Source of the DNA: Bacillota bacterium
GTDB lineage: Bacteria > Bacillota > Clostridia > Peptostreptococcales > Anaerovoracaceae
Assembly (NCBI GenBank): GCA_025361765.1
Contig: JANYJS010000138.1
Span: 1-33,863 of the forward strand
Direction of reading: 5' to 3'
DNA: 33,863 nt
Shown piece by piece: positions 1 through 7,213 of this stretch. The translations under genes were made by a program, and so were the position numbers. A model generated the notes under the pieces. It did not search any database. It was not told where the DNA came from and saw only the letters and a program-made list of their open reading frames with translations. The first letter of the stretch is position 1; each line of letters begins with the position of its first letter.

Positions 1-16
1 ATGCCTAATAAACCGT

Positions 17-88
17 AAAATCAATTGGTATAGGTATAAAATCAATGAAGAGATAGCCGCAAAATCAATGAGGACACCTAAAAATCAA
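17..88. repeat. Degenerate short direct repeat, four copies
   Basis: The octamer AAAATCAA occurs at 17, 38, 61 and 81, spaced 21, 23 and 20 bp apart, with variable sequence between copies. It lies before the first gene, so it may be the 3' flank of a gene outside the window. It resembles the other gene-end repeats in this window. Confidence 0.6.
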
Positions 89-104
89 CGCGTATAAAAT
101 TTTA

Positions 105-133
105 TTGTCAGAAAATTAGTGGAGTGGTATCAT
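105..133 (+). promoter_or_regulatory. Possible promoter of the QueG-like gene
   Basis: TTGTCA (105-110), a 17-bp spacer and TATCAT (128-133) form an acceptable vegetative promoter about 75 bp before the first gene. Nothing else supports it. Confidence 0.4.
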
Positions 134-208
134 AAAGCGTAATTTGTGCAAAGAAATAGTGAACAATTACAAAAAAATATGAGAAGAATCACCTGAAGGA
201 GAAAAACA

Positions 209-970
209 ATGCAAGAAAAACTGGAAGCCTTCATCACGGAATTCGTGAGATGCTATAATGAAAAATCTGAAGCTAGGTCGAATTGGGAAGAGCCGATTTT
301 TGCTTATGCAGATGCTATGGATCCACTTTTCAATGGGCTAAAGACGGTCATTGGCGAGTATCATAAGCTGCCCGAAGATATTATGAAGGACGCAAAGACG
401 GTGATCAGCTATTTTATTCCTCTTTCAAAGGCTATAGCTGATTCTAATGTGCCTGGGTATTTTTCTTCGGAAGCCTGGGTCTACGGCTATTTTGAAACCA
501 TAGACCTTATAAACGGCATAAACAATGGTTTGAAAAAACTATTTGAGCTGGATGGCTGGATGTTGTCTGTCACCGCTGACCATCGAAGCTGGGATCCTCT
601 GACAATGAAGTGCGACTGGTCTCATCGCCATGCTGCTTTTATCGCAGGGCTTGGCACTTTTGGGATTAATCGAGGTCTGATTACTGCCAAAGGGGTTTCG
701 GGGCGAATCGCGACATTAGTCACGGATGCCTTTATCAAACCGACGCCAAGACCAACAGAGGAATTCTGTCTATATAAGAGAAATGGCAGCTGCGGCCTAT
801 GCCTTGCAAAATGCCCAGTATCGGCGCTAGACGTTCCGGATTTTTATGACAATAAAAAATGTATGGCCCTCACCTACGAAAATGCGGATAAATTTAAAGC
901 GATCGGCTTTGCCGATGTATGCGCAAAGTGCATGACCGGAGTGCCATGTGCTACGAAAAAACCGGACTGA
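209..970 (+). CDS. QueG-like iron-sulfur protein
   Basis: 253-aa soluble protein related to the epoxyqueuosine-reductase-like iron-sulfur proteins common in Clostridia. The C-terminal third carries a ferredoxin-like set of cysteines: C187, C195, C198 and C202 followed by Pro, then C218, C238, C241 and C247, enough for two [4Fe-4S] clusters. The middle (about residues 135-165, with the GLGTFGINRGLIT stretch) resembles the conserved core of that family. True QueG proteins are longer and use a cobalamin cofactor, so a queuosine role is not established; a generic electron-transfer or reductase role is equally possible. The start is supported by a GAAGGAG site about 8 bp upstream. No operon partner is evident; the Smr gene follows 61 bp later. 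Confidence 0.75.
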   Translation: MQEKLEAFITEFVRCYNEKSEARSNWEEPIFAYADAMDPLFNGLKTVIGEYHKLPEDIMKDAKTVISYFIPLSKAIADSNVPGYFSSEAWVYGYFETIDLINGINNGLKKLFELDGWMLSVTADHRSWDPLTMKCDWSHRHAAFIAGLGTFGINRGLITAKGVSGRIATLVTDAFIKPTPRPTEEFCLYKRNGSCGLCLAKCPVSALDVPDFYDNKKCMALTYENADKFKAIGFADVCAKCMTGVPCATKKPD

Positions 971-1031
971 AGACAAAAGAGAAATACAGGCTCAGTGGTA
1001 AAGCAGCCTGAAATTTGATCGGGAGAGGGCA

Positions 1032-1373
1032 ATGAAAACAGACATCATTAACATGGAAAGAGATTATCCCACTGTGGACCAGGCCAAGGCAAGAATCTTG
1101 AGTGCCGTGCCGGCGGCCAGGCGCCGTGGCGTCAAATGCATTAAAATCATCCACGGCTATGGCTCCTCCGGGGTCGGAGGAGCCATCGGCCAGGCGCTGC
1201 CTGGCTTCCTGGCCGCCCGCCAGAGTCAGGGCTTCATCAAAGACTATGCAGTGGGCGCCGACTTTTCAGCCCATAGAGATCCGGGAGTCAGGCTTACCCG
1301 CCTTTATCCTGAGCTGAAACAGGATTCTGATTATAAAAGCGGAAACCCTGGGATTACGATGATTATGCTTTGA
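1032..1373 (+). CDS. Smr-domain-like small protein
   Basis: 113-aa protein with a short Smr/MutS2 C-terminal-like fold. The key stretch is KIIHGYGSSGVGG near residues 38-50, matching the HGxGxG signature of Smr domains, which in other proteins nick or bind DNA or RNA. The N-terminal region around residues 9-25 (DYPTVDQAKARI) resembles the helix before the Smr core. The start follows GGGAGAGG closely. It is downstream of the QueG-like gene on the same strand and converges with the minus-strand polymerase pair. The precise substrate is unknown. Confidence 0.7.
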   Translation: MKTDIINMERDYPTVDQAKARILSAVPAARRRGVKCIKIIHGYGSSGVGGAIGQALPGFLAARQSQGFIKDYAVGADFSAHRDPGVRLTRLYPELKQDSDYKSGNPGITMIML

Positions 1374-1422
1374 ATGATGGAATTCAATAAAAAGAAGAGA
1401 ACCCGCTTGTTATCTGGCTGAA

Positions 1423-1686
1423 TTACATTTTATATAACACCCATCGGCAATCCTGAATATAATATTTCAGTTCATAAAGTTTAAGCTCATCGCCTATAGT
1501 GCTCTGACAGCGATAGACGTAGGATCTGATGCCGGCGGATTTATCCTCTTCTACGCAGAGCACCTTATCGACTTTGATGATTTTTCCCATGCCATCTTCA
1601 CCTACGATGCTGAATTTAAGAGGCTCGGGCTTATTTTTGCCTTTAAATTTGACGATGACATCGATGCCGTCTCCCACAATCTTCAT
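1423..1686 (-). CDS. Small conserved protein coupled to dinB
   Basis: 87-aa protein of unknown function, rich in beta-prone and charged residues, with three cysteines and no membrane segment. Its ATG overlaps the stop of the Y-family polymerase gene as ATGA, so the two are probably translationally coupled and share the SOS promoter at 2965-2993. Small proteins of this sort often follow dinB-like genes in Clostridia, which suggests a polymerase accessory role. This is inferred from position only; no catalytic motif is visible. Confidence 0.7.
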   Translation of the reverse strand: MKIVGDGIDVIVKFKGKNKPEPLKFSIVGEDGMGKIIKVDKVLCVEEDKSAGIRSYVYRCQSTIGDELKLYELKYYIQDCRWVLYKM

Positions 1687-2933
1687 GACCGATATCCTCC
1701 CATGTTAAGGTAATCCCCTTCATTAACACCGCCCTGCAAAGGCCGAATGGGACTATTAGCAAAGCAGCCCCGCATGATGGCGTTTTCGCCGAAGCGGGCT
1801 CTGACCTGATCCACAGCCTGATCTATTTTCTCTTCATGATCTCTATTTTTCATGTCGAAAATGGAGAGTTGAACCAGACTATCCTTAGTGAAGTTTGAAA
1901 TATGAACACCCAGCTGCCGAATAGGCTCTCCTCGCCACATTTCATCAAAAAGTCGTACTACGTAGCGGTAAATATCGGAGGTAGAACTGGTATAACTCTG
2001 AAGCTGCAACTGATGGGAGCCCCCTTGAAACGCATTGGTTTTAATGGACACGGAAACGAGGGAACAGACTCTGTCAAGTTTGCGAAGTCTTGTGCAGACT
2101 CTTTCGGTCAAGGCGAGAAGCACCATCAAGGCTTCTTTTCTAGTGGTGGCATCAAAGGACAAAGTGGTGCTGTTGCCAATGCCCTTTTGTGCGATATCGT
2201 CATTAAGGATGACTTTTGAGGAATCTATGCCGTTAGCATAGCTCAAGATCAATAGGCCGGCACTTTTTAAAAATACTTTCATATGATTTGGGTCCTGCCG
2301 GGCCAAATCGCCAATGGTCTGAATGTTTCGGTCTCTAAGTTTTTTGCCCGTAGCCCGTCCAACCATGAAAAGCTCTTCGACAGGGAGGGGCCACATTTTG
2401 GAAGAAATCTCATTCGGCCAAAGAGTGTGGACACGATCAGGCTTTTCAAGCTCTGAAGCCATTTTAGCCAGGAGTTTATTGGAAGAAACGCCGATATTAA
2501 CCGTGAAACCCAATTCCTTTTTTATGCGCTCTCGTATTTGGTGGGCGACTTCGACTGAATCGCCAAAACGAGTTTGCGAAGCGGTATAATCCAAAAAGCA
2601 CTCGTCTACAGAATACCGCTGAACCAAGGGTGAATACTCAGTTAAAATCTCGTGCATAGCATCGCTGCAGGACAAGTAAAGATCATAATTAGGACCAGCC
2701 ACAAAAAGATCGGGGCATTTATTTCTGGCCGCCATAAGGCTTTCTCCGGTCGTAATGCCGACTTTTTTGGCAGGAATGGATTTGGCCAAAATGATTCCAT
2801 GGCGCTTAGCAGGATCTCCAGCTATGACACTGGGAATCTCCCGAAGATCCACGCCGCCGTGGGTTCTTAGCCTATGAACCGCTTCCCAGCTTAAATAAGC
2901 TGAGTTTGCGTCGATATGCATAATAATGGACAT
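1683..2933 (-). CDS. dinB: Y-family DNA polymerase (DinB / Pol IV type)
   Basis: 416-aa translesion polymerase. The palm motifs are clear: HIDANSAYLSW at the N terminus (catalytic Asp at residue 8) and SVDECFLDYT (D110, E111), followed by the helix-hairpin-helix thumb (GIGNSTTL region) and the little-finger domain. A longer frame opens at 2993, but that codon lies inside the -35 box. ATG at 2933 is preceded by GAGGTA at good spacing, so it is the likely start. The gene carries out error-prone bypass synthesis after DNA damage. It overlaps the 87-aa gene downstream by 4 bp. Induction by LexA inactivation is expected from the operator in its promoter. Confidence 0.92.
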   Translation of the reverse strand: MSIIMHIDANSAYLSWEAVHRLRTHGGVDLREIPSVIAGDPAKRHGIILAKSIPAKKVGITTGESLMAARNKCPDLFVAGPNYDLYLSCSDAMHEILTEYSPLVQRYSVDECFLDYTASQTRFGDSVEVAHQIRERIKKELGFTVNIGVSSNKLLAKMASELEKPDRVHTLWPNEISSKMWPLPVEELFMVGRATGKKLRDRNIQTIGDLARQDPNHMKVFLKSAGLLILSYANGIDSSKVILNDDIAQKGIGNSTTLSFDATTRKEALMVLLALTERVCTRLRKLDRVCSLVSVSIKTNAFQGGSHQLQLQSYTSSTSDIYRYVVRLFDEMWRGEPIRQLGVHISNFTKDSLVQLSIFDMKNRDHEEKIDQAVDQVRARFGENAIMRGCFANSPIRPLQGGVNEGDYLNMGGYRS

Positions 2934-2964
2934 GATAGTTACCTCATAGTCTGAAAGTAACTCT

Positions 2965-2993
2965 ATTATAAAGAACATATGTTCTTTTGTCAA
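2965..2993 (-). promoter_or_regulatory. SOS promoter of dinB with LexA box
   Basis: On the minus strand TTGACA (2993-2988), a 17-bp spacer and TATAAT (2970-2965) form a perfect consensus promoter. The spacer holds the palindrome GAACATATGTTC (2973-2984), which fits the Firmicutes LexA (DinR) consensus GAAC-N4-GTTC. A repressor bound there would block RNA polymerase directly. Confidence 0.9.
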
Positions 2994-3044
2994 CTTAAAA
3001 TTAGAGCCATACCAAATTAATGGACTGACCCTATTAAATTGAAA

Positions 3045-3452
3045 CTAGGGACGGGACCGCAATTCCACCATGACGCAGGAGCCATTCCCAACAAAATTGA
3101 ACCCTTTTTCCTCAGCAAAAGCAATTACTTCGGCGTTTGACGTCCCAGGCTGAAACCAGACATTCCGAATCAGGCAGGGATCGATTTTCTGAAGATTGGC
3201 CAGGGTTACTGCAGGGGGTACGACAAAATCAATTACGTCTGGGACCTTGGGCAGCTCCTCTATGGTATGGTAACACGGGATGCCAGGTTCTAATTCGTCA
3301 TAGTTCGGATTGACGGCATAAACCTCATATCCTCTTTCTGAAAGCATATGAAAGATGTGATTGGAAACCTTTTCGCAGTTGGGGCTTGCTCCGACAACGG
3401 CCCAGACCTTTTGATCCAGCATTTCGCAGATAAAAGAGTTGTTTGACATCAT
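3045..3452 (-). CDS. CoA-binding-domain protein (YccU-like)
   Basis: 135-aa single-domain protein with a Rossmann-like CoA-binding fold of the YccU/succinyl-CoA synthetase alpha N-domain type. Visible signatures are WAVVGASPN near residues 17-25, YEVYAVNPNY near 42-51, DVIDFVVPP near 72-80, and the WFQPGTSN segment near 98-105. The family is widespread and small; its physiological role is not settled. Two adjacent ATG codons (3452 and 3449) follow AGGAGG; the second has the better spacing. It appears monocistronic, with a striking palindrome upstream at 3493-3509. Confidence 0.85.
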   Translation of the reverse strand: MMSNNSFICEMLDQKVWAVVGASPNCEKVSNHIFHMLSERGYEVYAVNPNYDELEPGIPCYHTIEELPKVPDVIDFVVPPAVTLANLQKIDPCLIRNVWFQPGTSNAEVIAFAEEKGFNFVGNGSCVMVELRSRP

Positions 3453-3492
3453 GTACCTCCTTATGGGTGTAAGTTTATAATCTTCTCAATTG

Positions 3493-3509
3493 GGGGACAA
3501 TTTGTCCCC
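3493..3509. promoter_or_regulatory. Perfect palindrome upstream of the CoA-binding gene
   Basis: GGGGACAA-T-TTGTCCCC has 8-bp arms around a single central base, about 40 bp upstream of the gene start. It has no T-tract, so it looks more like an operator than a terminator. The cognate regulator is unknown. Confidence 0.55.
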
Positions 3510-3677
3510 TAGTTGGCATTCGTTTTAGGATATATTTTGGGATTCTCAATAAATATAAAAGTGCATTTTCAATTATCAAGTATATCGTATCCTAAATGGT
3601 AATCAGGGTCAATGAAAACAGCCGTGTTTTCTTTTTTGTTAAAATTTCAAGAAATTGTTTAAACACTTCTTTATATA

Positions 3678-3911
3678 GTACCTAGACCAAAGGAAGTTAG
3701 ACCTCTAGCGGATTTCTGCCTTCAAGTAGTTTTTCAAAACGGGGAAATAAAAGTATATGATATGTCTTCGTTGATAGAAATGCCATTCCATAGCAAATTG
3801 ACGAATAAAAGCTTGTTTGATACTGTCAAGGTTAGTGATATCACGTTGGAATGGGTTACAGGACAGGATATATGTCCAGAGGAGCTTTATAATAACAGCA
3901 TAAGTATTTAA
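3678..3911 (+). pseudogene. DUF2442-like remnant lacking a start codon
   Basis: On the plus strand an open frame ends at TAA 3909-3911 and reads like a DUF2442 protein: VPRPKEVRPL, then FQNGEIKVYDMSSLIEM, then KSLFDTVKVSDITLEW, and a closing DICPEELYNNS. The expected start before VPRPKEV reads ATA instead of ATG, and no other start or good ribosome binding site precedes it. It may be a decayed gene, or a gene with an unusual start. An open frame on the opposite strand (3705-3953) looks like a shadow. Upstream, 3511-3677 is AT-rich with no recognisable gene. The 5' boundary is approximate. Confidence 0.5.
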
Positions 3912-3967
3912 AGATCCTTGCATACAGGATAGGGGTATGTTAATATTAGGCAAATAAATAAATCATT

Positions 3968-4147
3968 TGGATGAAGATTGCGGGAGAGCCTGCTTAAAGC
4001 AGCACCGAAGGAATAAACTGACGTTAGGCCATAATGTCAGCGATGATCTCAGGTATCAGGACCGCAACCGGACAAAACTCTGGAAAGCGTAAGCACCGAA
4101 GGGGCAACCTCGCTACGGCGAAAGAATCTCTCAGGTTAATAACAGAG
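3968..4147 (+). promoter_or_regulatory. Tandem glycine riboswitch
   Basis: Two glycine (gcvT-type) aptamers lie in series. The first has GGGAGAG (3982-3988), GCACCGAAGGAATAA and closing ATCTCAGGT. The second has ACTCTGG (4077-4083), GCACCGAAGGGGCAA and closing ATCTCTCAGGT, with a P1 helix formed by CTCTG (4078-4082) and CAGAG (4143-4147). The last two bases of that helix are shared with the terminator stem at 4146. This suggests an ON switch: glycine binding favours P1 and read-through into the glycine cleavage operon. Confidence 0.93.
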
Positions 4148-4175
4148 CAGAAGGCGTTAAGCTTTCTGCTTTTTT
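4146..4175 (+). terminator. Riboswitch-controlled intrinsic terminator
   Basis: AGCAGAAGGC (4146-4155), loop GTTAA and GCTTTCTGCT (4161-4170) form a 10-bp stem with one G-U pair, followed by TTTTT. It lies between the second glycine aptamer and gcvT and is the expression platform. Confidence 0.9.
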
Positions 4176-4196
4176 GGTTTTTGAGGAGGAATAGAT

Positions 4197-5291
4197 ATGG
4201 AATTGATGACGCCGCTATTTGACATTCACCGGACGTCCGGCGGCAAAATAGTACCCTTTGCCGGGTATCTTCTGCCTGTGCAGTATGAGGAAGGATTGAT
4301 TTTCGAACATAATGCGGTCAGGACAAAAGGCGGATTATTTGATGTATCCCACATGGGAGAAGTGACCTTTACGGGAAAAGATGCTCTGACCAATGTCCAA
4401 AAATTGCTGACGAATGACTGCGAAAGCATGAAAGTGGGGCAGGTACGCTACAGCCTTATGTGCAACGAGGACGGTGGAATCGTAGACGATCTTCTGGTAT
4501 ATAAATTGTCGGAAGAAGCTTATATGCTCGTAATCAATGCAGCGAACCGAAAAAAGGACGTGGACTGGATCAAGGCTCATATCGCGGGCGAAGTGGACTT
4601 CAGGGATGTTTCAGACGAGTTTGCCCAAATCGCTCTTCAGGGACCCAAGGCCCAGTCTATTATGATTTCAATTGGGGCAAAGGAAGAACTGCCGGAGAAA
4701 TACTATTGTTTTAAAGAAAAGGCTTCTGTGGCCGGAATTCCCTGCCTGATTTCACGAACAGGATATACAGGAGAGGATGGATTTGAGTTTTACTGCAGTC
4801 CTTCGGATGCGGCTACCCTTTGGCAGAAGCTTCTTGAGGCCGGCCGGGAGTTTGGACTGATTCCTTGCGGTCTCGGAGCAAGGGACACTCTGAGGCTGGA
4901 AGCAGGAATGCCTTTGTACGGACATGAAATGACTGATGCCATCACGCCTTTCGAAGCGGATTTGGGTGCTTTTGTCAAAATGGAGAAGGCGGATTTCATA
5001 GGAAAAGGCGCCTTGCTAAAAGGCGGAATTCCAAAAAGAATGAGGGTGGGCCTTTCGCTTTTGGATCGCGGAATTGCCAGGGAGAATTCTTCGATATTTT
5101 GCACGAATAAGGAAATTGGTGTGGTCACTTCAGGGACCTTCGCACCATATCTGGGCAGTGCCATCGCCATGGCGCTGCTCGACAAGTATTACGCGACAGT
5201 TGGCACGGTGGTTGAGATTGACGTCAGAGGCAAAAGGCTTCGGGCGAAAGTTGTAAAATTGCCATTTTATAAACGAGGACAGAAAGTATAA
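4197..5291 (+). CDS. gcvT: Glycine cleavage system T protein (aminomethyltransferase)
   Basis: 364-aa protein, the usual length for GcvT. It takes the aminomethyl group from the lipoyl arm of H protein and passes it to tetrahydrofolate, releasing ammonia and 5,10-methylene-THF. Family signatures include the N-terminal GKIVPFAGYLLPVQY and GLFDVSHMGEV, the central SRTGYTGEDGFEFY, and CGLGARDTLRLEAGMPLYG in the folate-binding region. The start follows GAGGAGG after the riboswitch terminator. It is the first gene of the six-gene operon. Its last 18 bases including the stop are part of a 21-bp direct repeat (second copy at 5301). Confidence 0.97.
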   Translation: MELMTPLFDIHRTSGGKIVPFAGYLLPVQYEEGLIFEHNAVRTKGGLFDVSHMGEVTFTGKDALTNVQKLLTNDCESMKVGQVRYSLMCNEDGGIVDDLLVYKLSEEAYMLVINAANRKKDVDWIKAHIAGEVDFRDVSDEFAQIALQGPKAQSIMISIGAKEELPEKYYCFKEKASVAGIPCLISRTGYTGEDGFEFYCSPSDAATLWQKLLEAGREFGLIPCGLGARDTLRLEAGMPLYGHEMTDAITPFEADLGAFVKMEKADFIGKGALLKGGIPKRMRVGLSLLDRGIARENSSIFCTNKEIGVVTSGTFAPYLGSAIAMALLDKYYATVGTVVEIDVRGKRLRAKVVKLPFYKRGQKV

Positions 5292-5321
5292 ATAATCAAG
5301 CGAGGACAGAAAGTATAAATA
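5274..5321. repeat. 21-bp direct duplication of the gcvT 3' end
   Basis: The 21-bp unit starting CGAGGACAGAAAG occurs at 5274-5294 and 5301-5321 (period 27). The first copy spans the gcvT stop codon, so the second is an echo of the gene's last codons placed in the gap before gcvH. Confidence 0.9.
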
Positions 5322-5370
5322 AAAAACTGAAAACAGATTATACCACATTAATAAATAGGAGGAAATCATT

Positions 5371-5754
5371 ATGAACACGATACCAAAAGACCTTAAATAC
5401 ACCAAATCTCATGAATGGATCAGATTTATCGATGAAACCACAGTAGAAATCGGCATTACGGATTTCGCCCAGCATGCCCTTGGGGACATTGTCTTTGTTA
5501 ATCTTCCTCAGGAAGGGGACTCAGTAGCCATTATGGATGTCCTCGCTGACGTGGAATCCGTTAAGGCGGTATCCGACATTTATAGTCCTGTAGCAGGGAC
5601 GGTTATCGAGATAAACGCGGAACTTCTGGATGCTCCGGAGCTGCTCAACAAAGAGCCTTATGAAGCCTGGATCGTAAGAATCAAAGACGTAGAGGAAATT
5701 GAAGAGACCCTTGACTCTGAGGTTTATGAAAAATTGACTGCGGAGGAGGCCTAG
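5371..5754 (+). CDS. gcvH: Glycine cleavage system H protein
   Basis: 127-aa lipoyl carrier protein of the usual length. The lipoylation site lies in DVESVKAVSD at K65. Other family signatures are YTKSHEWIR near the N terminus and the GDIVFVNLP strand before the lipoyl hairpin. It shuttles the aminomethyl intermediate between P, T and L proteins. A strong AGGAGG precedes the start. The lipoate ligase downstream in the same operon probably modifies it. The acidic C-terminal tail is normal for the family. Confidence 0.97.
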   Translation: MNTIPKDLKYTKSHEWIRFIDETTVEIGITDFAQHALGDIVFVNLPQEGDSVAIMDVLADVESVKAVSDIYSPVAGTVIEINAELLDAPELLNKEPYEAWIVRIKDVEEIEETLDSEVYEKLTAEEA

Positions 5755-5758
5755 ACTT

Positions 5759-7213
5759 ATGGGAAGCTACATACCTTCAACCATAGCGGAAAGGAAGAGT
5801 ATGCTTGAATTCCTGGGCAAAACCAGCATGCATGAGCTTTTTAATCATATTCCGGCGGAGCTTTTTCTCTCGCGGCCGCTCGACCTTCCTTTCGGCCTAT
5901 CTGAACTGGAAGTGCGCAAAAAACTGGAAGATCTCGCTGATCAAAATGGGATTTTTAAAACCATTTTCAGGGGAGCGGGGGCTTACAACCACTATATTCC
6001 TTCTTCGGTAAAATACATTTCCGCCAAGGAAGAATTCGTCACGGCCTATACCCCTTATCAGGCAGAAATCAGCCAGGGACTTCTTCAGTCGATATTTGAA
6101 TATCAGACCATGATCTGTGCCCTTACTGGAATGGATATATCCAACGCTTCCGTTTATGATGGCGCGACGGCCGCTGCAGAAGCGGTATTGATGTGCCAGG
6201 ATAGGGGACGAAATCAAGTGCGGGTCTCAGCGGCGATAAATCCGGAAACCTTAAAAGTGGTAAAAACCTATTGTCAAGCCGCTGGAATGACTGTCGTTAT
6301 GATTCCGCTTAAGGGCGGAGTCACCGATACGGAAGCGCTGGCATCGTCTATTGACGATCATACGGCGGCAGTTCTTGTGCAGCAGCCAAATTATCTCGGT
6401 TTAATTGAAGATTGCGAAAGGATTGGAGAAATTGCTCACGCCGCATCGGCTAAGTATATTATGAGCTGTTATCCGGTTGCTCTTGCTCTTTTAAAGACGC
6501 CTTTTGAGTGCGGCGCGGATATCGCGACCGGGGAAGGACAGCCTCTGGGCATTCCGCTGTCCTTCGGCGGGCCATATCTGGGATACATGGCCTGCCGGGC
6601 AGCCCTGCTGCGCAGGCTGCCCGGTCGCATCGTCGGCGAGACCACAGACGTTCATGGGGAGAGGGCCTTCGTGCTCACTCTGCAGGCCAGGGAACAGCAC
6701 ATCAGGAGAGAGAAGGCCACCAGCAGCATCTGTTCCAATCAAGCCCTGTGCGCTCTGACGGCTTCCATTTATCTTGGCGCATTGGGCCCTTCCGGCCTTA
6801 TCTCAGTCGCTGAGCAGTGCCATGCCAAGGCAACTTACGCCGCAGAGCAAATTTCGGCGGTGGCCGGATTTGAGCTGGCATTTTCTGGACCGTTTTTCAA
6901 TGAATTTGTAACATCCTGCCCGATTCCGGCAGAAGAGCTGATGGATCAGTTGGAAAAAAAGGGTATACTAGGCGGCTATCCAATAACTTCTGGCGTAGAC
7001 CAGATAGCCCTTGGCAGCTCGCCGAAGAGCTCCGATTTTCCGGTGAAGCTGGCGAAGGCCAACGATCCTTCGGTTAATCTGTCGACGGCCCCTAATTCTC
7101 TGTCGAAGCTGCCAGAAAACGCCATTCTTTGGTGCGTCACGGAGGTCAATACAAAAGCTGAAATTGACCAATTAGTAAAGATTATCAAGGAGGTGACAGG
7201 CAGATGCAACTGA
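5759..7213 (+). CDS. gcvPA: Glycine decarboxylase subunit 1 (P protein, alpha)
   Basis: 484-aa N-terminal half of the split P protein typical of Gram-positive bacteria and archaea; slightly longer than the roughly 450 aa often seen. It pairs with gcvPB to form the PLP-dependent decarboxylase that releases CO2 from glycine and loads H protein. Visible family features are YIPSTIAERKSMLE at the N terminus, the FRGAGAYNHYIPS segment, YTPYQAEISQGLLQSIFEYQTMIC, and GEGQPLGIPLSFGGPYLGYMA. The PLP lysine is on the partner subunit. It follows gcvH by 4 bp and overlaps gcvPB by 10 bp, so translation is likely coupled. Confidence 0.96.
   Translation: MGSYIPSTIAERKSMLEFLGKTSMHELFNHIPAELFLSRPLDLPFGLSELEVRKKLEDLADQNGIFKTIFRGAGAYNHYIPSSVKYISAKEEFVTAYTPYQAEISQGLLQSIFEYQTMICALTGMDISNASVYDGATAAAEAVLMCQDRGRNQVRVSAAINPETLKVVKTYCQAAGMTVVMIPLKGGVTDTEALASSIDDHTAAVLVQQPNYLGLIEDCERIGEIAHAASAKYIMSCYPVALALLKTPFECGADIATGEGQPLGIPLSFGGPYLGYMACRAALLRRLPGRIVGETTDVHGERAFVLTLQAREQHIRREKATSSICSNQALCALTASIYLGALGPSGLISVAEQCHAKATYAAEQISAVAGFELAFSGPFFNEFVTSCPIPAEELMDQLEKKGILGGYPITSGVDQIALGSSPKSSDFPVKLAKANDPSVNLSTAPNSLSKLPENAILWCVTEVNTKAEIDQLVKIIKEVTGRCN

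Noticed and set aside
3705-3953. 82-aa open frame on the minus strand
   Set aside because: It starts at TTG without a ribosome binding site, and the opposite strand carries recognisable DUF2442-like sequence.
4034-4222. 62-aa open frame ahead of gcvT
   Set aside because: It lies within the glycine riboswitch and terminator and has no ribosome binding site.
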